Positions 8,001 through 16,445 of a stretch of 64,000 nt of DNA are shown here, one piece after another. The stretch's first letter is position 1, and every line of letters starts with the position of its first letter. Under the pieces are notes generated by a model that saw nothing but the letters and a program-made list of their open reading frames with translations, searched no databases and was not told the DNA's origin. A program made the position numbers and the translations under genes. This stretch comes from Singulisphaera sp045290345 (GTDB taxonomy: Bacteria > Planctomycetota > Planctomycetia > Isosphaerales > Isosphaeraceae), in contig NZ_CP155447.1 in the NCBI RefSeq assembly GCF_045290345.1, forward strand, positions 3,720,001-3,784,000. The letters are read 5' to 3'.

Positions 8001-9404
8001 ATGGCGTCTCCGCGCAACCCGAGCACTCGGCTCGAAAGCCTCTGGCTGCAGGTTCAAGAACCCCTTTTCTGGTTGACTGCTGACCTTCGGTTGGCCTGGG
8101 TCAATCGGGCCTGGGAGCAGTTGACCGGCTCCACGGCCGAGGAAGTTGCCGGTCTCACCTGCCGGGCCCATGGCCCGACGCGAGCGGGAGACCTGCCCGG
8201 ACTGGTGGGCAGTTTTTTTCCTCCACCCGAAGCACTCGCCGGACAGCCGGCGTCGGTGCGGACCTTGATCATCCACTCGAGCGGTGAGCGAAGGTGGAGA
8301 CGGATCGAGTTTCGCCCGTTCCATGATGAGCGAGGGACGTTGATCGGGTTGTTCGGCCTGGTTGGTTCCTCCGATTCGCCGTCCGGAAATTCCGACGCCG
8401 AGTCGCAACGCTTGCGGACCGACCTGTTGCAGATCCGCGAGCAACTCCAGCAGCGCCACGGCTTCGACAGCCTGATTGGCGCGGGGCCGATTCATCGCCG
8501 GCTCCTCGACCAGATTGCGACGGCCGCCGCGACGACTGTGCCCGTGCTGGTTGTGGGAGAGACCGGTACGGGAAAACGGACCGTCGCGCGGACGATTCAT
8601 CATCAAAGCGCTCGCCGCCAGTCTCCAATCCTCCCGATTGACTGCGCCTCGTTGCCTGCCGAGGTCCTGGAGCGGGAACTGTTTGGGGGCGAGGTGACCG
8701 CTCGTCTGAGTCTCCCCGAAGGTTCGTCGCTCATGATCGGCGACATTCTTGATCTGCCTCGTGACTTGCAAAGCCGGCTCGTGGCCACGCTGGACCCTCA
8801 TGTCCGTTTATTGGCCATGACGGCCGGTGAGCCCGAAGCAGCCCTCCAGGCCGAGCGGCTCCGCCCTGACCTCTATTATGCGGTGACGACCCTGGTCATC
8901 CATTTGCGACCGCTCCGCGAGCGTCTGGAAGAGATCCCACTGCTGGCACAACACCTCCTGGAACGGGCCAACTCGCGAGGCGGCCGCCAGCGCGGTGGGT
9001 TTAGCGAACAGGCGCTTTCGGCCTTGCTCGCCTACGACTGGCCCGGCAATCTTCGGGAACTGGCTCGAGTCATCGATGAGGCTCACGAGCAGGCGATCGG
9101 TGATCTGATTGAGCCCGACGACCTGCCCGCAGCGATCCGCGGACATCTAGGATCGGCTTATCTTCCGCCGCCGCTGCCGCACCCGACCATCCCGCTGGAT
9201 GAGTTGTTGACCCAGGTGGAGCGTCGCCTGATTGAGAGCACCCTCCAACGCGCTCGCCAGAACAAGTCGCGTGCCGCCGAGTTGCTGGGAATCTCCCGCC
9301 CTCGCCTCTATCGCCGCATCAAGGAGTTGGGGTTGCCCGACGTTCCCGAGATCGCCGACGACGCTCCCATGTTGAATGGGACCCGATCCCGGGACGAGAA
9401 CTGA
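8001..9404 (+). CDS. PAS-AAA+-Fis regulator of the sigma54-activator type, GAFTGA loop absent
   Basis: The 467-residue protein has a PAS-like N-terminus (about 15-120), an AAA+ domain (about 155-375; Walker A GETGTGK at 186-192) and a C-terminal Fis helix-turn-helix (NKSRAAELLGISRPRLYRR). In sigma54 activators about 24 residues with GAFTGA lie between ELFG and the Walker B strand. Here only 14 residues lie there, no GAFTGA is seen, and Walker B LFLDE is replaced by LMIGD. Contact with sigma54 and ATP hydrolysis are therefore doubtful, and it may act as a simple DNA-binding regulator. It is divergent from dgoK with about 90 bases between starts. Confidence 0.85.
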   Translation: MASPRNPSTRLESLWLQVQEPLFWLTADLRLAWVNRAWEQLTGSTAEEVAGLTCRAHGPTRAGDLPGLVGSFFPPPEALAGQPASVRTLIIHSSGERRWRRIEFRPFHDERGTLIGLFGLVGSSDSPSGNSDAESQRLRTDLLQIREQLQQRHGFDSLIGAGPIHRRLLDQIATAAATTVPVLVVGETGTGKRTVARTIHHQSARRQSPILPIDCASLPAEVLERELFGGEVTARLSLPEGSSLMIGDILDLPRDLQSRLVATLDPHVRLLAMTAGEPEAALQAERLRPDLYYAVTTLVIHLRPLRERLEEIPLLAQHLLERANSRGGRQRGGFSEQALSALLAYDWPGNLRELARVIDEAHEQAIGDLIEPDDLPAAIRGHLGSAYLPPPLPHPTIPLDELLTQVERRLIESTLQRARQNKSRAAELLGISRPRLYRRIKELGLPDVPEIADDAPMLNGTRSRDEN

Positions 9405-9546
9405 ACGTCTGGGGGTTGAGCTGGGGCCGCGAAGCAACAAAGGGCGATCTCCGCTCGCCTTCGCGCGTCCTTGACAATCTGGTAACTTTCCACAGAACCG
9501 GGAAGGACCCAGGTTTTTCTCCACCTCATGGACGCGAGCCACACCA

Positions 9547-10758
9547 ATGCGGATTTTCCTTTCTGCCGGTGAACCGAGCGGAGATCTGCACGCCGCCAAT
9601 CTGATCCATTCGCTCAGGCGGCGTCTCCCTCAAGCCGAGTTCGTCGGCTTTGGAGGGGACCGGATGGAGAAGGCGGGTGCGACGCTCCTCTATCCGCTTG
9701 TGACCCTGGCGGTGATGTGGTTCGGCCGGGTGTTGCTCAACATCCACAAGTTCTTCCGCCTGCTCTACGTGGCCGACCAGTATTTTCTCAAAGAAAAGCC
9801 CGACGCCGTCATTCTGATCGACTACCCGGGATTCCACTGGTGGGTGGCGCGCCGCGCCAAGGCTCGAGGGATTCCGGTCTTCTATTACGTTCCTCCGCAG
9901 CTCTGGGCCTGGGCCGGCTGGAGGGTGAAGAAGGTCCGCAAGTTCGTCGATCACGTCCTCTGTAGCCTTCCGTTCGAGCCAGCCTGGTATCAATCACGCG
10001 GGGTCCCAGACGCGGTTTATATCGGGCACCCCTACTTCGACGAGCTGACCGAGCGCACACTCGACCCGAGCTTCATGAGGGAAGAGGAAGCCAAGGCGAC
10101 CCCGCTGGTGGCAATCTTGCCCGGTTCCCGGACCCAGGAGTTGGTTCGGAACTTGCCGATCATGCTCCGAGCCGCGGCGAAGCTGGCGACAGCCCGCCCC
10201 GACGTTCGGTTTGCGGTCGCTTGCTTGCACGATCGACATCAGGAGCTGGCCCGCGAGATCATGGCCCAGGAAAAGCTCGAACTCCCGCTGATCATTCACG
10301 CGGCGAGGACTCCCGAATTGATTCGCCTGGCCGACGTGGCCTGGGCGGTCTCGGGCTCAGTCGGCCTCGAGCTGATGGTCGAGGCCTTGCCTTCGGTGGT
10401 CCTCTACAAGATTCGACCGTTTGACCTCTGGGTCGCTCGCCGCTTCATCAAGTCGAAGTATATCAGCCTGGTGAACCTCCTGGCCGACGCCGAGGTCATG
10501 CCTGAATACCTGACGTCGCAGGACGTATCGGGCGAACTGGCACAATGGGCCGAGTCCTGGCTGAGCGACCCGGCCAAGCGTGAGCTAGCGGTCTCGGCCC
10601 TCGAGGCGCTGCGCGAGCGCGTCGCCGTGCCGGGGGCCTCGGACCGCGCGGCCGATCGAATCGTTCACGCCCTCGACGCAGCACGTCCCGCCGACTCCAA
10701 CACAATCCGGGGGACCCACGGGACGAAGCGAATCCATCGCGGCCATGCGTCGCGGTAG
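9547..10758 (+). CDS. lpxB: Lipid-A-disaccharide synthase LpxB
   Basis: LpxB condenses UDP-2,3-diacylglucosamine with lipid X to give the lipid A disaccharide at the inner membrane. The 403-residue product matches along its length: the N-terminal FLSAGEPSGDLHAANL, then YVPPQLWAWAGWRVKK, AILPGSRTQEL and the C-terminal SGSVGLELM block. The last 25 residues or so are an unconserved tail. ATG 9547 begins exactly at the family start. With lpxD and lpxI further downstream, it shows that this organism makes a lipid A-type outer membrane. Confidence 0.95.
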   Translation: MRIFLSAGEPSGDLHAANLIHSLRRRLPQAEFVGFGGDRMEKAGATLLYPLVTLAVMWFGRVLLNIHKFFRLLYVADQYFLKEKPDAVILIDYPGFHWWVARRAKARGIPVFYYVPPQLWAWAGWRVKKVRKFVDHVLCSLPFEPAWYQSRGVPDAVYIGHPYFDELTERTLDPSFMREEEAKATPLVAILPGSRTQELVRNLPIMLRAAAKLATARPDVRFAVACLHDRHQELAREIMAQEKLELPLIIHAARTPELIRLADVAWAVSGSVGLELMVEALPSVVLYKIRPFDLWVARRFIKSKYISLVNLLADAEVMPEYLTSQDVSGELAQWAESWLSDPAKRELAVSALEALRERVAVPGASDRAADRIVHALDAARPADSNTIRGTHGTKRIHRGHASR

Positions 10759-10985
10759 CCGGACGACCCGACTCGATGGATGACAGGTCGAGGGGGGCCG
10801 TGCGATAATCGGTATGAGAGCGGTTTCCGGTTCGGTGGCATTTCCTGAGGGATCGCGGGCGACCCGCCTGCCAACTTCTTGGGATTGTCGGGGAGAATCA
10901 CAGGCTCCCAGCCCCCGAAAACCGCTCGCGACGAACCGATACGAAAGGGGCAGTATGTCCCTCCCTCTGGCCGGATCCCCATCAA

Positions 10986-13061
10986 ATGACTGCTTCTGCT
11001 GCTGACCGCCCCTCGAACCGTCTGGCCGGGGAGACGAGCCCCTACCTACTCCAACACGCCTTGAACCCGGTGGACTGGTACCCTTGGGGACCCGAGGCAT
11101 TCGACCGCGCCCGGGCCGAGAACAAGCCGATCTTCCTTTCGGTCGGCTACTCCGCCTGTCACTGGTGTCACGTGATGGAGCACGAGAGCTTCGAGAACGC
11201 CGAAACCGCCGCTTTGATGAATGAGCACTTCATCAACGTTAAGGTGGATCGAGAAGAGCGGCCCGACGTCGACCAAATCTACATGGCGGCCGTTCAGGCG
11301 ATGACTGACCAGGGTGGCTGGCCGATGTCGGTCTTCCTCACGCCCGACTTGCAGCCCTTCTATGGCGGCACCTATTTCCCGCCAGCCGACGGCCGTGGCA
11401 TGCCCGGCTTCCCCCGCGTTCTGTACAGCGTTCATCGGGCCTGGGCAGAACGGCGCGACGATATCTTGAATTCGGCGGGGGAACTGACGGATCGGATCCG
11501 CCAGATGGGGACGATTCGCCCCGCCTCGGGAGCCCTGGAGTCGACCTTGCTCGATCAAGGAGCGCGCGGACTCGCACGCTCGTTCGACACGATCCACGGC
11601 GGGTTCGGGAGCGCACCCAAATTCCCCCATCCGATGGACCTCAAGCTCTTGCTCCGCCAGCACGCCCGCACCGGCGATGCCCACCCGCTTCAGATCGTCC
11701 GCTTCACCTTGGACAAGATGGCCCGAGGTGGCATTTATGACCAACTGTTGGGCGGATTCGCGCGTTATTCCACCGACGATCGCTGGCTGGTCCCGCACTT
11801 CGAGAAGATGCTGTACGACAATGCGTTGCTGTCGAGCGTTTATCTCGAAGCCTATCAGGTAACCGCCGACCCCGAGTACGCTCGGGTTGCCCGCGAGACG
11901 TTGGATTACATCCTCGAGCGGATGACCGGTCCCGAAGGGGAAATCTACTCGACCGAGGATGCCGACAGCGAGGGCGAGGAAGGGAAGTTCTACGTCTGGT
12001 CGTTGGACGAGGTGAACCAGATTCTCGGGCCCGAGCGCGCCAGGGAGTTCGCGGCGGTCTACGACGTGACCGAGTCGGGAAACTGGGAACATAAAAACAT
12101 CCTCAATCTTCCCGTGTCAATCGATCAGGCCGCCACGCGACTGGGCCGGGACGAACGCGAGTTGCAGGCCGACCTCGATCGCGACCGAGCTCGCCTGCTC
12201 GAAGCCCGCGATCGTCGGGTTGCCCCTGGCAAGGACACGAAGGTGCTCACTTCGTGGAATGGGCTCATGCTTGCCCCCCTGGCCGAGGGGTCGAGAATCT
12301 TGAAAGACGAGCGATATCTTGACGCGGCAAGCAAGGCGGCTGCGTTCTTGCTCGACCGGATGCGGACGTCCGATGGCCGCTTGCTCCACGCGTTCAAGGA
12401 TGGTCGCGCTCGGTTCAACGGATATCTCGACGACTACAGCAACCTGATCGATGGACTCACTCGGCTCTACGAGGTTTCCGGCGAGCCGCGGTGGATCGAC
12501 GCCGCCCTGGAACTCGCCACGGTCATGATCGACGAGTTCCATGACGCCGACGGGGGAGCTTTCTTCTATACCGGTCGAGGCCACGAGGTTTTGATCGCCC
12601 GACAGAAGGACTTCCAGGACAATGCCACCCCGTCGGGGAATGCGATGGCCGCGACGGCTCTCCTTCGCCTGGGGGCGCTAACCGGGCGTGAGCAGTTCCA
12701 AACGCTGGGCCGATCGACCCTGGAAGCCGTTCAGGCCTATCTCGACCGGGCCCCCATGGCCATGGGCCAGAGTCTCGTCGCCCTCGATTTCGAACTCGCC
12801 TCATCCCGCGAGTTCGCCGTGATCGCCGGCCCCGATCCGGTCGAATTTCGCGGTGTGATGGAGGCGATTTATACGCCCTTCCTCCCTCATAAGGTCGTCG
12901 CGCCCATGCGGGCCGAGAACGCGACGGTCCTGGCCGAAACCTTGCCACTGCTGGCGAATCGACCGACCCAAGATGATCGAACGACGACCTACATTTGCGA
13001 GCGATTTTCTTGCCGGACGCCTGTCGTCGGTGTTGAGGGAGTGAAAGCCGCACTCGCCTGA
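10986..13061 (+). CDS. DUF255 thioredoxin-fold protein (YyaL/SSP411 family)
   Basis: The 691-residue product has an N-terminal thioredoxin-like DUF255 domain (about 10-170) with the active-site-like CHWC at residues 58-61 inside SVGYSACHWCHVMEHESF. A long alpha/alpha-barrel region resembling glycoside hydrolases or epimerases follows (PHFEKMLYDNALL, VLTSWNGLM). The family is widespread but its reaction is not established. Length and motifs are full. It stands alone, 227 bases after lpxB, with no signal peptide, so it should be cytoplasmic. Confidence 0.93.
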   Translation: MTASAADRPSNRLAGETSPYLLQHALNPVDWYPWGPEAFDRARAENKPIFLSVGYSACHWCHVMEHESFENAETAALMNEHFINVKVDREERPDVDQIYMAAVQAMTDQGGWPMSVFLTPDLQPFYGGTYFPPADGRGMPGFPRVLYSVHRAWAERRDDILNSAGELTDRIRQMGTIRPASGALESTLLDQGARGLARSFDTIHGGFGSAPKFPHPMDLKLLLRQHARTGDAHPLQIVRFTLDKMARGGIYDQLLGGFARYSTDDRWLVPHFEKMLYDNALLSSVYLEAYQVTADPEYARVARETLDYILERMTGPEGEIYSTEDADSEGEEGKFYVWSLDEVNQILGPERAREFAAVYDVTESGNWEHKNILNLPVSIDQAATRLGRDERELQADLDRDRARLLEARDRRVAPGKDTKVLTSWNGLMLAPLAEGSRILKDERYLDAASKAAAFLLDRMRTSDGRLLHAFKDGRARFNGYLDDYSNLIDGLTRLYEVSGEPRWIDAALELATVMIDEFHDADGGAFFYTGRGHEVLIARQKDFQDNATPSGNAMAATALLRLGALTGREQFQTLGRSTLEAVQAYLDRAPMAMGQSLVALDFELASSREFAVIAGPDPVEFRGVMEAIYTPFLPHKVVAPMRAENATVLAETLPLLANRPTQDDRTTTYICERFSCRTPVVGVEGVKAALA

Positions 13062-13080
13062 TCGGTCCGAAGAACCGCAA

Positions 13081-13180
13081 TGGTGCATCCGGCTCATTTT
13101 TTTTTGACGGCGAAGGGCGGAGCGGTGAAGCCCCCAAGTCGCCCGGCCAGCTCGAATGAGAGAACTTGCCGGATGCACCA
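13081..13180. repeat. Inverted-repeat-bounded element with a T9-GAC motif
   Basis: TGGTGCATCCGGC (13081-13093) and its exact complement GCCGGATGCACCA (13168-13180) flank 74 bases. Just inside the left arm is a run of nine T followed by GAC (13097-13108). The layout resembles a small non-autonomous element or a regulatory stem. No target-site duplication was recognised. Confidence 0.5.
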
Positions 13181-13192
13181 AGAAGTGACCTA

Positions 13193-13213
13193 CCGGGGGA
13201 CGGACTCCCCCGG
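13193..13213. terminator. GC-rich hairpin
   Basis: CCGGGGG (13193-13199) pairs with CCCCCGG (13207-13213) around a 7-base loop. It may terminate the DUF255 transcript, although it is 130 bases past the stop and lacks a T-run. Confidence 0.4.
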
Positions 13214-13383
13214 CTCTTGTTGGTGGCGATGCTCGAGGTGAGAGTTCGGTTCTTGCCACCGAACGCAGGGATTGACTACAGTAATGCTTAAGAGAATCGG
13301 CGCCGATGACTCCGGCCCCCACGGAACCCTCGCGCCATAGGCATCGTGTCACAGAGATCATGCCCGGAGGAGCGCATCCACCC

Positions 13384-14805
13384 ATGCCACGCCGGAATTT
13401 CTATTCGATCGCCATGGTCGGCGCCGTCTCCCTGTTCTGCTGGCAGGCCTCCCAAGGCGCCAAGCCGAAGGATGAGATGATGGAGCTCTATGGTGTCTTC
13501 GTTGACGCCGTGGAGCACGTTGAAGCCAATTACGTCCGGCCCGTGAATCGCCGGGAGCTGCTCGAGAGTGCCCTGAAGGGCATGCTTCAAAATCTCGACC
13601 CACACTCTTCCTATATCAATACGTCCGAATGGAAGCAGTTCCGCCGGCAGATCGAAGGCCGGTTCGGTGGGATCGGCATCCAGGTTGGGATGGACCCGGA
13701 CGCCAATCGCCTCAAGGTGATTGCGCCGATGGTCGGAACTCCTGCCTACGAGGCGGGGGTACTGGCGGGCGATCTGATCATGGAGATCGATGGCCACTCG
13801 ACCGAGGGAATGAACCCGGACAAGGCCGTCGAGGTTCTAACCGGCCGACCGGGCACCAGCGTCAAGCTCAACGTCCTCCACGAAGGGGAGGAGAAGGGCG
13901 AGATGCTGACGATGAGCCGAGCGATCATCGACGTCCCGAGTGTCCTGGGCGACAGACGGAAGCCCGACGACACCTGGGACTTCATGCTCGATCACGAGAA
14001 GAAGATCGGCTACATCCGGATCACGAGCTTTATCCAGAATACGACGGAAGAGCTCAAGAAAGCCCTCGCGGAACTCAAGTCCGAAGGGATGAAGGCCTTG
14101 GTCCTTGACCTTCGCGACAACCCAGGGGGCCTCCTGGGCGCGGCGGTCGAGATCTCGGACCTGTTCGTGGACGAGGGGCTGATCGTCAGTACCAAGGGAC
14201 GGAACACGATCGGCAAGACTTACGAGGCGCAGAAGGAAGGGACCTACGAAGGCTTCCCGATCGCCATCCTGATCAACCGGAACTCGGCGTCGGCCGCTGA
14301 GATCGTCTCGGCCTGTCTTCAGGATCACGATCGAGCCTTGATCGTCGGAGATCGCTCCTACGGCAAGGGGTCGGTTCAGAACATTATCGATCTCGAAGAT
14401 GGCAACAGCGTCTTGAAGCTCACCGTCGCTTCCTACCTCCGTCCCTCCGGCAAGAACATCCACCGCTTCAAGGATGCCAAGGAGAAAGACGAGTGGGGCG
14501 TTTCGCCCAACACTGGGCTCAAGGTCGAACTGACACCGCGGCAATACATCTCCTGGGCCACCGAACGGCGCGATCGCGATCTGGTGACCTTCGGGAAGCG
14601 AAAGCCGAAGACGGAGTCTGAGAAGCCGAAGGCGGAAGCTGAGAAGCCGAAGGCGGAAGCCGAAAAGCCGACAGCGGAGGCTGACAAGTCGAAGGTCGAG
14701 GAGAAGAAGGCGGACAAGACAGGAAAGAGTTTCACTGACTTACAACTCGACAAGGCGTTGGAAGTCATCAAGGAGAAGCTCGAGGGTGCGGTCGCCAAGA
14801 AGTGA
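13384..14805 (+). CDS. Secreted S41 carboxyl-terminal processing protease
   Basis: The 473-residue product begins with an N-terminal hydrophobic signal (FYSIAMVGAVSLFCW), then the CTP N-terminal region (NLDPHSSYI), a PDZ domain (about 95-185; GGIGIQV, AGDLIMEIDG) and an S41 serine protease core with the NSASAAEIV serine motif and the lysine of SYGKGSVQ. These enzymes trim proteins in the periplasm. The C-terminus has a Lys/Glu/Pro/Ala repeat tail. ATG 13384 follows GGAGGAG and keeps the signal peptide at the very start; upstream in-frame starts would bury it. Confidence 0.93.
   Translation: MPRRNFYSIAMVGAVSLFCWQASQGAKPKDEMMELYGVFVDAVEHVEANYVRPVNRRELLESALKGMLQNLDPHSSYINTSEWKQFRRQIEGRFGGIGIQVGMDPDANRLKVIAPMVGTPAYEAGVLAGDLIMEIDGHSTEGMNPDKAVEVLTGRPGTSVKLNVLHEGEEKGEMLTMSRAIIDVPSVLGDRRKPDDTWDFMLDHEKKIGYIRITSFIQNTTEELKKALAELKSEGMKALVLDLRDNPGGLLGAAVEISDLFVDEGLIVSTKGRNTIGKTYEAQKEGTYEGFPIAILINRNSASAAEIVSACLQDHDRALIVGDRSYGKGSVQNIIDLEDGNSVLKLTVASYLRPSGKNIHRFKDAKEKDEWGVSPNTGLKVELTPRQYISWATERRDRDLVTFGKRKPKTESEKPKAEAEKPKAEAEKPTAEADKSKVEEKKADKTGKSFTDLQLDKALEVIKEKLEGAVAKK
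14602..14706 (+). repeat. Five 21-bp tandem units in the S41 protease tail
   Basis: Five in-frame 21-base units encode KPKTESE, KPKAEAE, KPKAEAE, KPTAEAD and KSKVEEK. Units 2 and 3 are nearly identical in DNA, so the array probably grew by slippage. It makes a charged flexible linker before the last 28 residues or so. Confidence 0.85.
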
Positions 14806-14848
14806 CCCTCGAACATCGGTCAGGTTTCTTTCCGTCATTCAAGCCAAT

Positions 14849-14881
14849 AGGAACCCGGTTCCCTCGTGGGACCGGGTTCCT
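14849..14881 (+). terminator. 11-bp hairpin after the protease gene
   Basis: AGGAACCCGGT (14849-14859) pairs perfectly with ACCGGGTTCCT (14871-14881) around an 11-base loop. It ends 23 bases before tsaD. No T-run follows. Confidence 0.55.
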
Positions 14882-14904
14882 GCCGCTTCCGGGTCGGGGG
14901 TTCG

Positions 14905-15972
14905 ATGTCCGCGGGACGTTTTCTCTTCCTCGCGATTGAAACGACGTGTGACGAAACCGGGGCGGCGGTTCTCGAGGGGCCATGCCCCCCGGAACTTGGC
15001 GTCCCGATCGTTCGTTCCAGTGTGGTCGCGTCACAGATCGACCTTCACGAACGCTATCAGGGGGTCGTCCCTGAAATCGCCTCACGCGCCCACGTCAGGC
15101 AGATTTTGCCGACGATTGATGAGGCGCTTCACCGAGCTGGAGTCTCGCTCGGCGACTTGCAGGCGATTGCCGTCTCAACTCGTCCTGGCCTGGTCGGCTC
15201 GCTGGTCGTCGGGCTTACCGCGGCCAAGACGCTCGCGATGGCGCTCGATATCCCGCTCGTTGCGTTCGATCATCTCGAGGCTCACCTCTACGCTTGCCAG
15301 CTTGCGAATCCCGAGACCCATGTTTATCCGTGCCTGGGGTTGGTCGTCTCGGGCGGGCACACAAGCCTCTTCGCGTGTCGAGGGCCCATCGAGGCTGAAC
15401 TACTGGGAGGCACGATCGACGACGCGGCCGGGGAAGCGTTCGATAAGGTGGCCAACCTCCTTGGACTCGGCTATCCGGGCGGTCCCGTTGTGGAACGCGC
15501 CGCGGCTGCCGGAAATCGCTCAGCCTATGCGTTTCCGAGGTCGTTTCTCCACGACGATCGGCTGGCGTTCAGCTTTTCCGGCTTAAAGACGGCCGTGCTC
15601 TATGCCATTCGCGGTCAAGACGCCCGCACAGGGATCAGCCTCGACGACCCTCGCCAGGTGGCCGACATCGCCGCGAGTTTTCAGGAGGCCGTCGTCGATA
15701 TCTTGGTGGCCAAGACCCGTCAGGCGCTGAAACGCACGGGCTTACGTCGACTTGGGATCGGAGGGGGGGTCGCCGCCAACGCACGGTTTCGCGAACGGAT
15801 TGGAGCGATGGCGGCCGAGCATGGCATCGACCTCTTCATTCCCCCACTTTCGATGTGTACCGACAACGCCGCGATGGGGGGGATTGCCCTGGCCAAGCTG
15901 GCCGCGGGGCAAGTGGCCGACCTCGACATCGATGTGACCGCGGGTTTGATCCGGCCCAAGAACAAGAAGTGA
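14905..15972 (+). CDS. tsaD: tRNA N6-threonylcarbamoyladenosine synthase TsaD
   Basis: TsaD transfers the threonylcarbamoyl group to A37 of ANN-decoding tRNAs in the cytoplasm. The 355-residue product has the family start LAIETTCDETGAAV, the metal-binding region EIASRAHVRQI, the SGGHTSLF block and GGGVAANARFR. The start at 14905 (MSAGRF) fits the family; an in-frame ATG at 14866 would run through the upstream hairpin. A strong terminator follows the stop. The partner genes tsaB, tsaC and tsaE are not in the window. Confidence 0.96.
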   Translation: MSAGRFLFLAIETTCDETGAAVLEGPCPPELGVPIVRSSVVASQIDLHERYQGVVPEIASRAHVRQILPTIDEALHRAGVSLGDLQAIAVSTRPGLVGSLVVGLTAAKTLAMALDIPLVAFDHLEAHLYACQLANPETHVYPCLGLVVSGGHTSLFACRGPIEAELLGGTIDDAAGEAFDKVANLLGLGYPGGPVVERAAAAGNRSAYAFPRSFLHDDRLAFSFSGLKTAVLYAIRGQDARTGISLDDPRQVADIAASFQEAVVDILVAKTRQALKRTGLRRLGIGGGVAANARFRERIGAMAAEHGIDLFIPPLSMCTDNAAMGGIALAKLAAGQVADLDIDVTAGLIRPKNKK

Positions 15973-16002
15973 CGTCAACTGGTATCCCGTCCCGAAGCGA
16001 AA

Positions 16003-16036
16003 AAGGCCCCGGCTTCGTGGGTGAAGCCGGGGCCTT
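16003..16036 (+). terminator. Terminator of tsaD
   Basis: AAGGCCCCGGCTTC (16003-16016) and GAAGCCGGGGCCTT (16023-16036) form a perfect 14-bp stem with a 6-base loop, preceded by an A-run and followed by moderately T-rich sequence. It is the strongest hairpin terminator candidate in this part of the window. Confidence 0.75.
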
Positions 16037-16375
16037 CGGTTTCCGTTCTTTCGGGAAAAGGGGTCCCGCCAATGGAGTCGATCCGGTCTCAAATCAACCG
16101 GGGGGCCTCGTTCTCATCGAGGGCAGGGAGGATGAACCGCCCCGGAACGCCCGTTGCTGCTCATCGAGTTGATGCCGGCGATCGAGGGCCCGAGTCTGCG
16201 AGTCGGGGATCGTCGCGTTCATCTTGGTTCGGTCGAGAGCCGCAGGGTTTCGCCTGATATCCATCATGGGAAGGTTCCCCGTTGAGTTACCGCATCATGC
16301 GTTGAAGAATGAGGTTCCTTTCCTCTCTCTTGCTTTTCTTACGTACGTCAGGCCCGTCCGGGACCACGACTTGTC

Positions 16376-16412
16376 TTTTTTTTTTGACGCACCATCTCGT
16401 GAACAATAACTT
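16376..16412 (+). promoter_or_regulatory. Putative promoter with upstream T-run
   Basis: A run of ten T leads into TTGACG (16384-16389), then exactly 17 bases, then TAACTT (16407-16412), which fits a sigma70-type promoter 33 bases upstream of the HAD start codon. The T-run could act as an UP-like element. This is pattern matching only. Confidence 0.45.
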
Positions 16413-16445
16413 CGGGGGGCGAATGCCCCCAGCGATCGATCTGAG

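Larger units (their letters stand above)
13062..13383. other. Intergenic with an inverted-repeat element
   Basis: No gene is visible in these 322 bases. They contain a 13-bp inverted repeat with an internal T-run (13081-13180) and a GC hairpin (13193-13213). Confidence 0.6.
15973..16445. other. Intergenic with tsaD terminator and a promoter for the HAD gene
   Basis: These 473 bases contain the tsaD terminator (16003-16036), about 340 bases without a recognisable gene, and a T-run with a promoter-like hexamer pair (16376-16412) ahead of the HAD gene. Confidence 0.6.
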
